NCBI GenBank assembly: GCA_036558265.1 | Contig: DATBFY010000247.1 | Span: forward strand, 1 to 14,693 | Direction: 5' to 3' | Source: RYN-433 sp036558265 | Lineage (GTDB): Bacteria; Planctomycetota; Phycisphaerae; Tepidisphaerales; Tepidisphaeraceae | Length of the DNA: 14,693 bases | Shown: positions 1 to 5,815 of the stretch, in pieces | Numbering within the stretch: position 1 is the first letter of the stretch | Layout of the letters: the number at the start of each line of letters is the position of its first letter | Program-made: the position numbers and the translations under genes | The notes under the pieces: generated by a model | Database searches by the model: none | What the model was told of the DNA's origin: nothing | What the model saw: the letters and a program-made list of their open reading frames with translations, nothing else

Positions 1-186
1 CTGCGCATACCATCGCGGCGTGAACCCCAGCCACTTGGCCGTCTGCACGGACGTGTTGAACGAGTAGATGATCAACACCGCGATCGGCGCATACAAAAAC
101 GCATACACGAGCACCGAATACGCGCGAAGCACCCCCGCACCGCCACTGCCCACTTTTGCCTTTTGCCCTTTGCCTTTTGACTTCAC
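1..186 (-). CDS. potC: Spermidine/putrescine-type ABC transporter permease PotC, N-terminal part
   Basis: This is the first 62 codons of the second inner-membrane permease of a polyamine-type importer; the rest lies beyond the left edge. The reading contains RAYSVLVYAFLYAPIAVLII, a first membrane helix, then YSFNTS and a KWLGFTPRWY segment, which is the usual N-terminus of PotC/YdcV-type permeases. I chose the GTG at 186-184. It overlaps the potB stop in a GTGA arrangement and has GGAGG six bases upstream, which suggests translational coupling. The next possible start is GTG at 153-151, after a heptad repeat that would otherwise encode a lysine-rich stretch (KSKGKGQKAK). A start at 153 would match what is seen at the other two heptad tracts, where the repeat lies just before the start codon. 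Family assignment is fairly sure, the start is not. The substrate (polyamine or another small cation) cannot be read from this part. Confidence 0.82.
   Translation of the reverse strand, partial: MKSKGKGQKAKVGSGGAGVLRAYSVLVYAFLYAPIAVLIIYSFNTSVQTAKWLGFTPRWYAQ
154..181 (-). repeat. Four heptad repeats at the potC start
   Basis: On the plus strand the units are TTTTGCC, TTTTGCC, CTTTGCC and TTTTGAC, back to back. On the coding strand this is a purine-rich AAAAGGC-type tract. It lies either inside the first codons of potC or in its 5' leader, depending on which GTG is used. Seven is not a multiple of three, so gain or loss of one unit would change the frame if translation starts at 186. Confidence 0.8.
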
Positions 187-1055
187 AGCACCCTCCGCTT
201 GCTTCGTCGAAGGTAAAAGGCGTAGACGACGAGCATCAGCGTGACGACGGCGGTCAGCTCGAACGCGATCGCCGACTTGAGCGGCTTGTTCCGCTGGAAC
301 CCTTCGTAGATCACGTTGCCGACCAGCGCGCCCTTGGCACCGCCGAGGATGTCGGAGACGACGAACTGCCCGGCGGCGGGGATGAAGACCAGGATCACCC
401 CCGCGACGATGCCGGGCATGGTCTGCGGGATCGTCACGCGGAAAAATCGACCCACCGGCCCGGCCCCCAGGTCTGCCGCCGCTTCGAGGAGCGAGAGGTC
501 CATCTTCTCCAATGACGCGTAGAGCGGCAGGATCATGAAGGGCAATTCACCATAGACCAGTCCGATCAGGACGGCGGTCGGCGTGTAGAGCAGTTCCCAG
601 GGCGACATCCCCACGCCGCCCAGCAGCGTGTTCAGGACCCCCTGCGTGCCCAGGATCAGCTTCCACGCGCCCATGCGCACCAGGAAGCTGGTCCAGAAGG
701 GGATCGCCACCATCGCCAGCAGCAGGTTGCGCCAGCGCGGGTGGGCGACGACGGCGATGTAATACGCAGCCGGGTAGCCGATCAACAGGCACAGCGCGGT
801 CGTGACGACCGCCACCCAGAGCGATCGCCAATAGACACCGGCATAGAGCGGGTCGAGCGACTCGCGGTAATTCTTGAGAAACGTTCCCTCGCGGATGAAG
901 CGGCCGGCGTCTTCCACGGGCTTGACGGTGCCCGCGGGGCCTTTCTCGCGAAAGCTGATGCCGAGCATGATGGCCATGGGCGCGAGGAACAAGACGCCCA
1001 GCACCAGCCACGTGGGCAGCAGTTGCAACCAGGATCGAACGGTGTCGGCCTTCAT
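183..1055 (-). CDS. potB: Spermidine/putrescine-type ABC transporter permease PotB
   Basis: This is the first inner-membrane permease of the importer, which with PotC forms the channel that PotA drives. The 290 residues fit the family. A first membrane helix (about residues 13-33) is followed by a periplasmic loop and then a cluster of helices typical of the binding-protein-dependent permease domain. The cytoplasmic EAA loop that docks on the ATPase is clear: EAAADLGAGPVGRFFRVTIP at about residues 190-210. The C-terminus ends in basic residues after the last helix. The ATG at 1055 is preceded directly by a GAGAAGC heptad repeat that may serve as a weak ribosome binding site. It lies 145 bp downstream of potA, with a structured repeat in the gap, and overlaps potC by 4 bp. 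The polyamine label rests on gene order and similarity to PotB; related importers for other cations look alike. Confidence 0.9.
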   Translation of the reverse strand: MKADTVRSWLQLLPTWLVLGVLFLAPMAIMLGISFREKGPAGTVKPVEDAGRFIREGTFLKNYRESLDPLYAGVYWRSLWVAVVTTALCLLIGYPAAYYIAVVAHPRWRNLLLAMVAIPFWTSFLVRMGAWKLILGTQGVLNTLLGGVGMSPWELLYTPTAVLIGLVYGELPFMILPLYASLEKMDLSLLEAAADLGAGPVGRFFRVTIPQTMPGIVAGVILVFIPAAGQFVVSDILGGAKGALVGNVIYEGFQRNKPLKSAIAFELTAVVTLMLVVYAFYLRRSKRRVL

Positions 1056-1056
1056 G

Positions 1057-1077
1057 CTTCTCGCTTCTCGCTTTTGA
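1057..1077 (-). repeat. Heptad repeats directly before potB
   Basis: Three seven-base units, CTTCTCG, CTTCTCG and CTTTTGA on the plus strand, end one base before the potB ATG. On the coding strand they read TCAAAAGCGAGAAGCGAGAAG. No better Shine-Dalgarno sequence is visible, so the purine-rich units may recruit the ribosome. Confidence 0.7.
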
Positions 1078-1087
1078 CCGCTTCGTG

Positions 1088-1183
1088 GGGTGGCCCATCC
1101 CTTCAGGGATGGGGGCGCGCATCGAATTCAGCGCGACTCGATTCGCGCCCCCACCGCTAAAACGCTAAAGCGGTGGGCCACCC
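1088..1183. repeat. 96-bp cloverleaf-forming inverted-repeat element between potA and potB
   Basis: The ends are perfect 10-bp inverted repeats: GGGTGGCCCA at 1088-1097 and TGGGCCACCC at 1174-1183. Three further arms lie inside. TCCCT/AGGGA is at 1098-1109. A long arm has GGGGGCGCG at 1111-1119 paired with CGCGCCCCC at 1144-1152, capped by ATCGA/TCGAT at 1121-1125 and 1138-1142. ACCGCT/AGCGGT is at 1153-1158 and 1169-1174, where the last base is shared with the outer stem. The whole can fold as a three-armed cloverleaf in RNA or as a cruciform in DNA. It codes for nothing obvious. It fills almost all of the potA-potB gap, so it should be transcribed if the three pot genes form one unit. It may be a dispersed REP- or MITE-like element; only one copy is in this window. 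Confidence 0.8.
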
Positions 1184-1200
1184 GGTATTCGGTTACGTCT

Positions 1201-2361
1201 TCACGTTTCACGAATCACCACGGCATTCGCCGGGTCCCAGCAGACCCACGCCTTGCCCATCTCGGCGAACTGCTCGGCGGCGCCGCGGACGGCGTTCTGC
1301 TGGTAGACGCTCATCCGCTCGCCGGCGCGGTTGCGCACGACCCAGACCGTCGCCAGGCCCTGGTAGACGCGCTCCTCGACGGTGACCTCCATGCAGGCAC
1401 GGTCATCCCCGGGGAGTGGCGGCGCGGGGCACATCTGGAGCTTCTCCGGCCGGACCACGAAACGCACCCCGTCCCCCGCTCGGTGCCCGCAGCCGCCGCC
1501 CGGCTTGCACGGCAGCACGGTGTCGAAACCGGCGGCGGATGTGACGACCAGCATCATCCCGTCCGCCTCGCGCACCTGGGCGGCGAAGAAGTTGCCCGCG
1601 CCCATGAAATCAGCCACGAACGGCGTCGCCGGTTGCTCGAAGACCTCGCCGGCCGGACCCATCTGCTCGACGTGTCCGTAGTTCATGACGGCCACGCGGT
1701 CGCTCATGGTCAGGGCCTCTTCCTGGTCGTGGGTGACGAAGACGAAGGTGATGCCCAGGCGACGCTGGAGGTGCTTGAGCTCGACCTGCATTTCCTTGCG
1801 CAGCTTCTGATCGAGAGCGCCCAGGGGCTCGTCGAGCAGGAGGACGCGCGGCTCGAGGACCAGAGCGCGGGCGAGCGCGACGCGTTGCCGCTGGCCGCCG
1901 GAAAGCTCGTCGGGATATCGGTGCTGCAGGCCCGCGAGGCGCACGAGGTCGAGTGCGGCGGCGACCTGGTCCCGACAGGCCCGGTGGTCGGTGGCCTGGC
2001 GATAGCGCAGGCCGAAGCCGACGTTCCGCTCGACGTTCAGGTGGGGGAACAGGGCGTAGTGCTGGAAAACAAGGTTCACGGGCCGGCGGTGGGCCGGAGT
2101 GCGCGTGACGTCGGCGCCGTCCACGATTACGCTTCCTGCGTCGGCCTGCTCGAGCCCCGCGATGATCCGGAGCAGCGTGGTCTTGCCGCAGCCGCTGGGG
2201 CCCAGGAGCGAGAAGAACTCCCCCCGGCGAATGTCGATGCTGACGTGATCCACTGCGGCGACGTCGCCGAATCGCCTGGTTGCGCCCACCACCCGGATGC
2301 TGTAATCGTCGTCGTGCGTCACGCCCGTGGTCAATTCTCGCCAAACCTCTCTTTCGTGCAA
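1201..2361 (-). CDS. potA: Spermidine/putrescine-type ABC transporter ATP-binding protein PotA
   Basis: This is the cytoplasmic ATPase that powers the importer. All nucleotide-binding motifs are intact: Walker A GPSGCGKT (residues 54-61), Q-loop Q100, signature LSGGQ (153-157), Walker B VLLLDEP with catalytic E178, and switch H211. A C-terminal TOBE-like regulatory domain follows (about 260-386), with VRPEKLQM and EERVYQGLATVW segments as in PotA. Length, 386 residues from the first start, is normal. The start is uncertain. TTG at 2361 has no ribosome binding site. TTG at 2334 has GAGAGG 11 bases upstream. GTG at 2322 gives the length closest to homologues before the IRVVGATRRFG strand. It is the first gene of the minus-strand pot cluster, and a substrate-binding protein would be expected beyond the left edge. 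No convincing promoter was found upstream. Confidence 0.93.
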   Translation of the reverse strand: MHEREVWRELTTGVTHDDDYSIRVVGATRRFGDVAAVDHVSIDIRRGEFFSLLGPSGCGKTTLLRIIAGLEQADAGSVIVDGADVTRTPAHRRPVNLVFQHYALFPHLNVERNVGFGLRYRQATDHRACRDQVAAALDLVRLAGLQHRYPDELSGGQRQRVALARALVLEPRVLLLDEPLGALDQKLRKEMQVELKHLQRRLGITFVFVTHDQEEALTMSDRVAVMNYGHVEQMGPAGEVFEQPATPFVADFMGAGNFFAAQVREADGMMLVVTSAAGFDTVLPCKPGGGCGHRAGDGVRFVVRPEKLQMCPAPPLPGDDRACMEVTVEERVYQGLATVWVVRNRAGERMSVYQQNAVRGAAEQFAEMGKAWVCWDPANAVVIRET

Positions 2362-2438
2362 ATTGGGGCGGCAGGATACCGCGTCGCGTCAGCGTGGCGG
2401 CGTTGGAAATCTCGCGCCACTCAGCCAACCAAATTGAA

Positions 2439-2467
2439 TTGACATCCGCCCTTGCCAGTGGCATGCT
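2439..2467 (+). promoter_or_regulatory. Candidate sigma70-type promoter for the kinase transcript
   Basis: A perfect -35 hexamer TTGACA (2439-2444) is followed after 17 bases by CATGCT (2462-2467). The -10 is weak, with only A2, T3 and T6 matching TATAAT. A start near 2474 would give a leader of about 270 bases before the kinase. Confidence 0.45.
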
Positions 2468-2502
2468 TCCACCAACGTCGGGGGGAGAAAGGCGCGCACA
2501 TC

Positions 2503-2565
2503 ATGATGAACCTGCTTCACACACAACCCGCCGCCGTGTCGCGCCCGGTTTCGGCCACCCGTTAG
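2503..2565 (+). CDS. Possible 20-residue leader peptide ORF
   Basis: The ORF reads MMNLLHTQPAAVSRPVSATR. It starts with two ATG codons about 30 bases after the predicted transcription start and has AAAGG 11 bases upstream. Its stop codon lies in the loop of a 6-bp hairpin (2551-2572). No amino acid is enriched enough to suggest a sensed substrate. It could equally be chance; there is no homology argument. Confidence 0.22.
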   Translation: MMNLLHTQPAAVSRPVSATR

Positions 2566-2675
2566 CGGCCGATCCGTCGCCAGATCCCACGTTTCATTTG
2601 AGACCCGCTGCCGCCGCGCGCTCGATCCGAGCAGGCGCCCGCCCGCCCGCCCACTACCCGAAAGGAGCTCGAATT

Positions 2676-2807
2676 ATGGAAGTCTCCACCTGCATCCATC
2701 GTGAGGCAAATCCAATGAAATCCCGAATGCAAAAGGCAAAACCATGTCCCCGCAAGAGCAGGAGTTATTGCTGTCGTCCCTCGACAGCTTTCTGGATCAG
2801 AACCTGA
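2676..2807 (+). CDS. Possible 43-residue upstream ORF overlapping the kinase start
   Basis: AAAGGAG at 2661-2667 is the best Shine-Dalgarno sequence on the plus strand of this window and sits 8 bases before this ATG. The frame differs from the kinase and runs 64 bases into it, ending at TGA 2805-2807. The peptide begins MEVSTCIHREANPMKSRMQK; the part overlapping the kinase is rich in Cys, Arg and Ser, as an out-of-frame reading would be. It may be a short regulatory ORF whose translation affects initiation at the kinase ATG (2744). The kinase frame has a TGA just upstream of its ATG, so this site cannot serve an N-terminally extended kinase. Confidence 0.35.
   Translation: MEVSTCIHREANPMKSRMQKAKPCPRKSRSYCCRPSTAFWIRT
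2729..2742 (+). repeat. Two heptad repeats directly before the kinase start
   Basis: GCAAAAG and GCAAAAC stand back to back and end one base before the ATG. They provide an AAAAGG that can act as the ribosome binding site. The unit matches the coding-strand repeat at potC. Confidence 0.6.
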
Positions 2808-3520
2808 TCAGCCAGGTCCTCGAAGTCGTGCGCGGCGGGAAGGAGGCGACCGTCTTCCGCTGCCGCGCCGCACACCGTGCCGCCGCCCGCGATCCGGCCG
2901 GCGAGTTCTACGCCGCCAAGGTCTACCGGCCGTCCACCCGCCGCAGCTTCCGCAACGACGCGGTCTACCGCGACGGCCGCGTCATCACCAATGCCCGCGT
3001 CCGCCGCGCGCTCGCCAACCACTCGGATTTCGGCAGAACCGTCGCCCAGCATCTCTGGACCGCCGCCGAATACGAGACCCAGCAGATCCTCCACCGCGCC
3101 GCCGTCAGCGTCCCGCGGCCGATCGCCTCCAACGGCTCGGCCATCCTGATGGAATGGATCGGCGACGCCTCCGACTCGGCGCCGCAACTCCGGCACGCCC
3201 AACTGACCCCGCAGGAGGCCCAGGCCGCCCTGCGGGCGCTGTTGCACGATGTCGAGACCATGCTCGACAAGCACCGGATTCACGGCGACCTGTCGCCCTT
3301 CAACGTCCTCTACTGGCAAGGCCGGCCACGCGTGATCGACTTCCCCCAGGCCGTGGACGCGCGGATGAACGGCAATGCCTACGGGCTGCTCTGCCGCGAC
3401 GTCGAGAACGTCTGCCGCTTCTTCGAAAGGCAGGACGTCCCGACCCCCGACCCCTGGAAGTGGGCCACGCGCCTCTGGGACCGCTACGTCAACGGCCAAC
3501 TGGGCTACGACGCGCCGTAA
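2744..3520 (+). CDS. Bacterial RIO1-type atypical serine/threonine kinase
   Basis: This cytoplasmic protein kinase-like enzyme has the RIO1 fold. Visible motifs, in order: a phosphate-binding segment GGKEATVF (31-38); the ATP lysine in AAKVYR (K59); a FRNDAVYRDGR region and the RIO flexible-loop segment up to about residue 100; a hinge MEWIGD (136-141); a catalytic loop HGDLSPFN with D182 and N187; and a metal-binding IDFPQAVD with D199. All are intact, so activity is expected. Length, 258 residues, is normal for bacterial RIO proteins. The ATG at 2744 follows AAAAGG; an in-frame stop upstream excludes a longer form. In archaea and eukaryotes RIO1 acts in small-subunit ribosome maturation; the bacterial role and substrate are not established. 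The thrS promoter begins three bases after its stop, so the two genes look separately transcribed although some read-through is possible. Confidence 0.9.
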   Translation: MSPQEQELLLSSLDSFLDQNLISQVLEVVRGGKEATVFRCRAAHRAAARDPAGEFYAAKVYRPSTRRSFRNDAVYRDGRVITNARVRRALANHSDFGRTVAQHLWTAAEYETQQILHRAAVSVPRPIASNGSAILMEWIGDASDSAPQLRHAQLTPQEAQAALRALLHDVETMLDKHRIHGDLSPFNVLYWQGRPRVIDFPQAVDARMNGNAYGLLCRDVENVCRFFERQDVPTPDPWKWATRLWDRYVNGQLGYDAP

Positions 3521-3522
3521 GT

Positions 3523-3551
3523 TTGACCCCATATCCGCCGGTCACTATATT
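3523..3551 (+). promoter_or_regulatory. Strong sigma70-type promoter of the thr leader and thrS
   Basis: TTGACC (3523-3528), a 17-base spacer and TATATT (3546-3551) make a near-consensus promoter. The -35 lies three bases after the kinase stop. A start about 7 bases after the -10 would fall near 3558, so the leader-peptide ATG at 3561 would be at or almost at the 5' end of the mRNA. Confidence 0.8.
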
Positions 3552-3560
3552 TATCGAAAG

Positions 3561-3614
3561 ATGTTCAAGGCGATCACGACGACGACGGCCACTACGACCA
3601 CCCTTTCCGGGTGA
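3561..3614 (+). CDS. Threonine-rich attenuator leader peptide upstream of thrS
   Basis: The 17-residue peptide MFKAITTTTATTTTLSG has 8 threonines in codons 6-14 (3576-3587 and 3591-3602). It sits between a strong promoter and an intrinsic terminator, 115 bp before threonyl-tRNA synthetase. This is the layout of the E. coli thrL, hisL and pheM leader peptides: a ribosome that waits for charged tRNA-Thr stalls in the run and changes the RNA fold downstream. Codon use in the run is ACG x5, ACC x2 and ACT x1, with none ACA. The ATG lies 9 bases after the -10 and has no proper Shine-Dalgarno site, so initiation is probably leaderless. The peptide itself is expected to have no function. That its composition, position and target gene all agree makes chance unlikely; similar peptides with other sequences are known, this one I infer from sequence alone. 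Confidence 0.85.
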   Translation: MFKAITTTTATTTTLSG

Positions 3615-3664
3615 GCGTTCGCGCGTCGTACATCGCCCCAAGATGACCGCGACGACCCGCCCGG
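3599..3664 (+). promoter_or_regulatory. Alternative antiterminator pairing of the thrS leader
   Basis: CCGGGTG (3607-3613), which includes the first two bases of the leader stop codon, can pair over seven positions (one G-U) with CGCCCGG (3658-3664), the left arm of the terminator. A pre-emptor CACCC (3599-3603) can pair with GGGTG (3609-3613). A ribosome that reaches the stop codon would cover 3607-3613 and let the terminator form; one stalled early in the Thr codons would leave that strand free to block it. A further weak pairing is GTCGT (3625-3629) with ACGAC (3652-3656). Confidence 0.65.
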
Positions 3665-3691
3665 CCCCAAACGCCGGGCGATTTCGTTTAT
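3658..3691 (+). terminator. Intrinsic terminator (attenuator) before thrS
   Basis: A perfect 8-bp stem CGCCCGGC (3658-3665) and GCCGGGCG (3673-3680) with a 7-base loop is followed by ATTTCGTTTAT, seven T in eleven bases. It lies between the leader-peptide stop and the thrS start, 37 bases before the ATG, so transcription must pass it to reach thrS. Confidence 0.8.
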
Positions 3692-3728
3692 CGTCCCCAA
3701 CCCTGAACCTCAAACCCCCGGAACCCGC

Positions 3729-5768
3729 ATGGCCCTCATCACCCTCCCCGACGGCAGCAAGAAAGAGATCGCCGATGGCTCGTCCGTCCTGGACCTCGCG
3801 AACGTGATCGGCAAGCGGCTGGCCCAGGCCGCTGTGGCGGCCAAAGTGGACGGGAAGGTCGTTGACCTGTCCAGCAAGCTCTCCGGCGAGCACACCGTCT
3901 CGATCCTGACCGACCGCGACCCCGAGGCGCTCCTGGTCCTCCGCCACTCGACCGCCCACATCATGGCCGAGGCGATTCAGCGGCTTTGGCCCGATGCCAG
4001 GCTCGCCTACGGCCCGCCCCTGGAGAACGGGTTTTACTACGACATCGCGCTCGACACGCCCATCTCGTCCGATGACTTCCCTCGGATCGAAGCCGAGATG
4101 ACAAGAATTGTGCAGGAAGACCGCCCCTTCACCCGCTACGACTTGCCGCTGGACCAGGGCCTGCAACGACTTAAGGCCGAAGGCAACAAGTACAAGATCG
4201 ACAACGCCCAGCGGGCGATCGACGGCGGCGCCGGGACCCTGAGCTGGTACGTCACCGGAAAGCCCGAGCAGAACTGGGAAGACCTTTGCATGGGCCCGCA
4301 CGTCCCCTCAACGGGTCGCGCCAGGGGCTTCAAGGTGATGAGCGTCGCCTCATCACACTGGCACGGCGACATAAAGTCCGATCGGTTCCAGCGCGTCTAT
4401 GGCACGGCGTTTTTCGACAAGAAACAGCTTGATGAGCACCTGAAACAGCTCGACGAAGCCAAAAAGCGCGACCACCGCGTCATCGGGCCGCAACTCGGGC
4501 TGTTTACGATCGATGACCAGGTCGGGCAGGGCCTGATCCTCTGGAAGCCCAAGGGGGCGATCGTCCGGCAGGAGTTGCAGAATTTCATCAGCGAGCATCT
4601 GCGGCGGCAGGGCTACCAGCAGGTCTTCACGCCCCACATCGGACGGCTGGGGCTTTACAAGACCAGCGGGCACTACCCGTACTACCGTGAAAGCCAGTTC
4701 CCACCCCTGATCGACCGCGAGTTTTACGAGAAGCTGGCGCAGGAGAACTGCGGCTGCGCGCAGCTCGCCAACCTGATGGAGAAGGGGGACATCGATGGAT
4801 ACTTGCTCAAGCCGATGAACTGTCCGATGCACATCCGCATCTTCGCCAGCGAGCAGCGGAGCTACCGCGAGATGCCGGTGCGTCTGGCGGAGTTCGGCAC
4901 GGTTTATCGATGGGAGAAGAGCGGCGAACTGGGCGGGATGACCCGCGTCCGCGGCTTCACACAGGACGACGCCCACCTCTTCTGCACCGAGGAGCAGGTG
5001 GCGGCGGAGGTGCAGGGGTGCCTGGAGCTGGTCAAGATCATCCTGGGCACCCTGGGGATGAAAGACTATCGAGTGAGGGTCGGCCTGCGCGATCCGGACA
5101 GCTCGAAATATGTCGGTGCGCCCGAGCAGTGGAACCGGGCCGAGGAGGCGTGCGTGGCCGCAGCCCAGACGCTGGGCGTGCCCTTCACCAAGGAACCCGG
5201 TGAGGCGGCGTTCTACGGGCCGAAGATCGACTTTGTCGTAAAGGACGTCATCGGGCGCGAGTGGCAGCTCGGGACGGTGCAGGTGGACTACCAGTTGCCG
5301 CAGCGGTTCGACCTGTCGTACGTGGGGCCGGACAACGCGCCACACCGGCCGGTGATGATCCACCGGGCGCCGTTCGGGAGCATGGAGCGGTTCATCGGGG
5401 TGCTGATCGAGCATTTCGCGGGCGCGTTCCCGCTGTGGCTGTCCCCGGTGCAGGTGGCGGTGTTGTCAATCAGCGAGAAGGCCAACCCCTACGCGCAGGA
5501 GGTGACGCAGCGTCTCAAGGCCGCCGGACTGCGGGTGGAAGCGAACCTGGGGAGCGAAAAGATCGGCGCAAAGATCCGCACGGCCACGCTGGACAAAGTG
5601 TCGTACATGCTGGTGCTGGGAGAGAAAGAGCAACAAGCGGGAGTGGTAGCGGTGCGACACCGGACGGAGGGCGATAAGGGGCAGATGGCGCTGGACGCGT
5701 TTATTAATAAGGTGAAGGAAGAGATTGCGAGCAAGGCACTGGGGGCGCCGGTGCCGGCGAATACCTGA
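3729..5768 (+). CDS. thrS: Threonyl-tRNA synthetase
   Basis: This class II synthetase charges tRNA-Thr in the cytoplasm. Domains in order: TGS (about 1-62); the editing domain with H73 and H77 (HSTAH) and C187 and H191 (CMGPH), which match the E. coli residues that remove mischarged serine; the catalytic core; and the anticodon-binding domain (about 575-679). Zinc ligands are in place: C365 (MNCPMH), H416 (DDAHLFC) and H545 (MIHRAPFGS). Motif 2 (VYRWEKSGEL) and motif 3 (FGSMERF) are clear. At 679 residues it is longer than the E. coli enzyme (642). Much of the excess is an insertion before the zinc cysteine, REFYEKLAQENCGCAQLANL and the following dozen residues (about 329-360), with a CGC pair. 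The first ATG fits the TGS start; its ribosome binding site is weak (GGA, 6 bases upstream). Control is likely by the Thr-codon attenuator just upstream. Confidence 0.98.
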   Translation: MALITLPDGSKKEIADGSSVLDLANVIGKRLAQAAVAAKVDGKVVDLSSKLSGEHTVSILTDRDPEALLVLRHSTAHIMAEAIQRLWPDARLAYGPPLENGFYYDIALDTPISSDDFPRIEAEMTRIVQEDRPFTRYDLPLDQGLQRLKAEGNKYKIDNAQRAIDGGAGTLSWYVTGKPEQNWEDLCMGPHVPSTGRARGFKVMSVASSHWHGDIKSDRFQRVYGTAFFDKKQLDEHLKQLDEAKKRDHRVIGPQLGLFTIDDQVGQGLILWKPKGAIVRQELQNFISEHLRRQGYQQVFTPHIGRLGLYKTSGHYPYYRESQFPPLIDREFYEKLAQENCGCAQLANLMEKGDIDGYLLKPMNCPMHIRIFASEQRSYREMPVRLAEFGTVYRWEKSGELGGMTRVRGFTQDDAHLFCTEEQVAAEVQGCLELVKIILGTLGMKDYRVRVGLRDPDSSKYVGAPEQWNRAEEACVAAAQTLGVPFTKEPGEAAFYGPKIDFVVKDVIGREWQLGTVQVDYQLPQRFDLSYVGPDNAPHRPVMIHRAPFGSMERFIGVLIEHFAGAFPLWLSPVQVAVLSISEKANPYAQEVTQRLKAAGLRVEANLGSEKIGAKIRTATLDKVSYMLVLGEKEQQAGVVAVRHRTEGDKGQMALDAFINKVKEEIASKALGAPVPANT

Positions 5769-5815
5769 AATGGCGTTCATGCTCGACAAAACCGTCTCGC
5801 GGCCGGAGGGCCGAT

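Larger units (their letters stand above)
2362..2743. other. Divergent intergenic region between potA and the RIO1-like kinase
   Basis: This stretch of about 380 bp has no large gene. It holds a plausible plus-strand promoter (2439-2467), a 20-codon ORF (2503-2565), a hairpin TCGGCC/GGCCGA at 2551-2556 and 2567-2572 that contains the stop of that ORF, and a small hairpin GCTCG/CGAGC at 2620-2632. It also holds four perfect GCCC units at 2637-2652 and a very good Shine-Dalgarno site at 2661-2667 that serves a second small ORF, not the kinase. The transcript leader of the kinase would be over 250 bases long, which is unusual beside the very short leaders elsewhere in the window. Confidence 0.6.

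Noticed and set aside
1090..2442. 450-codon plus-strand ORF opposite potA
   Set aside because: It is antisense to a gene with all ABC ATPase motifs, shows no domain, and has the Arg/Gly/Ala/His-rich composition of a GC-rich shadow frame.
1610..2464. Minus-strand ORF starting upstream of potA in another frame
   Set aside because: Most of it overlaps potA out of frame and is Arg/Pro/Gly-rich; the first 40 residues are unremarkable and no domain is seen.
2637..2652. Four GCCC units as a phase-variable repeat
   Set aside because: Four short units in a very GC-rich context are expected by chance and lie between no clear promoter elements.
5800..5813. Small hairpin CGGCC-GGAG-GGCCG between thrS and the toxin gene, as a terminator
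   Set aside because: Only 5 bp and no T-run on either strand; it may help end transcription but cannot be called.
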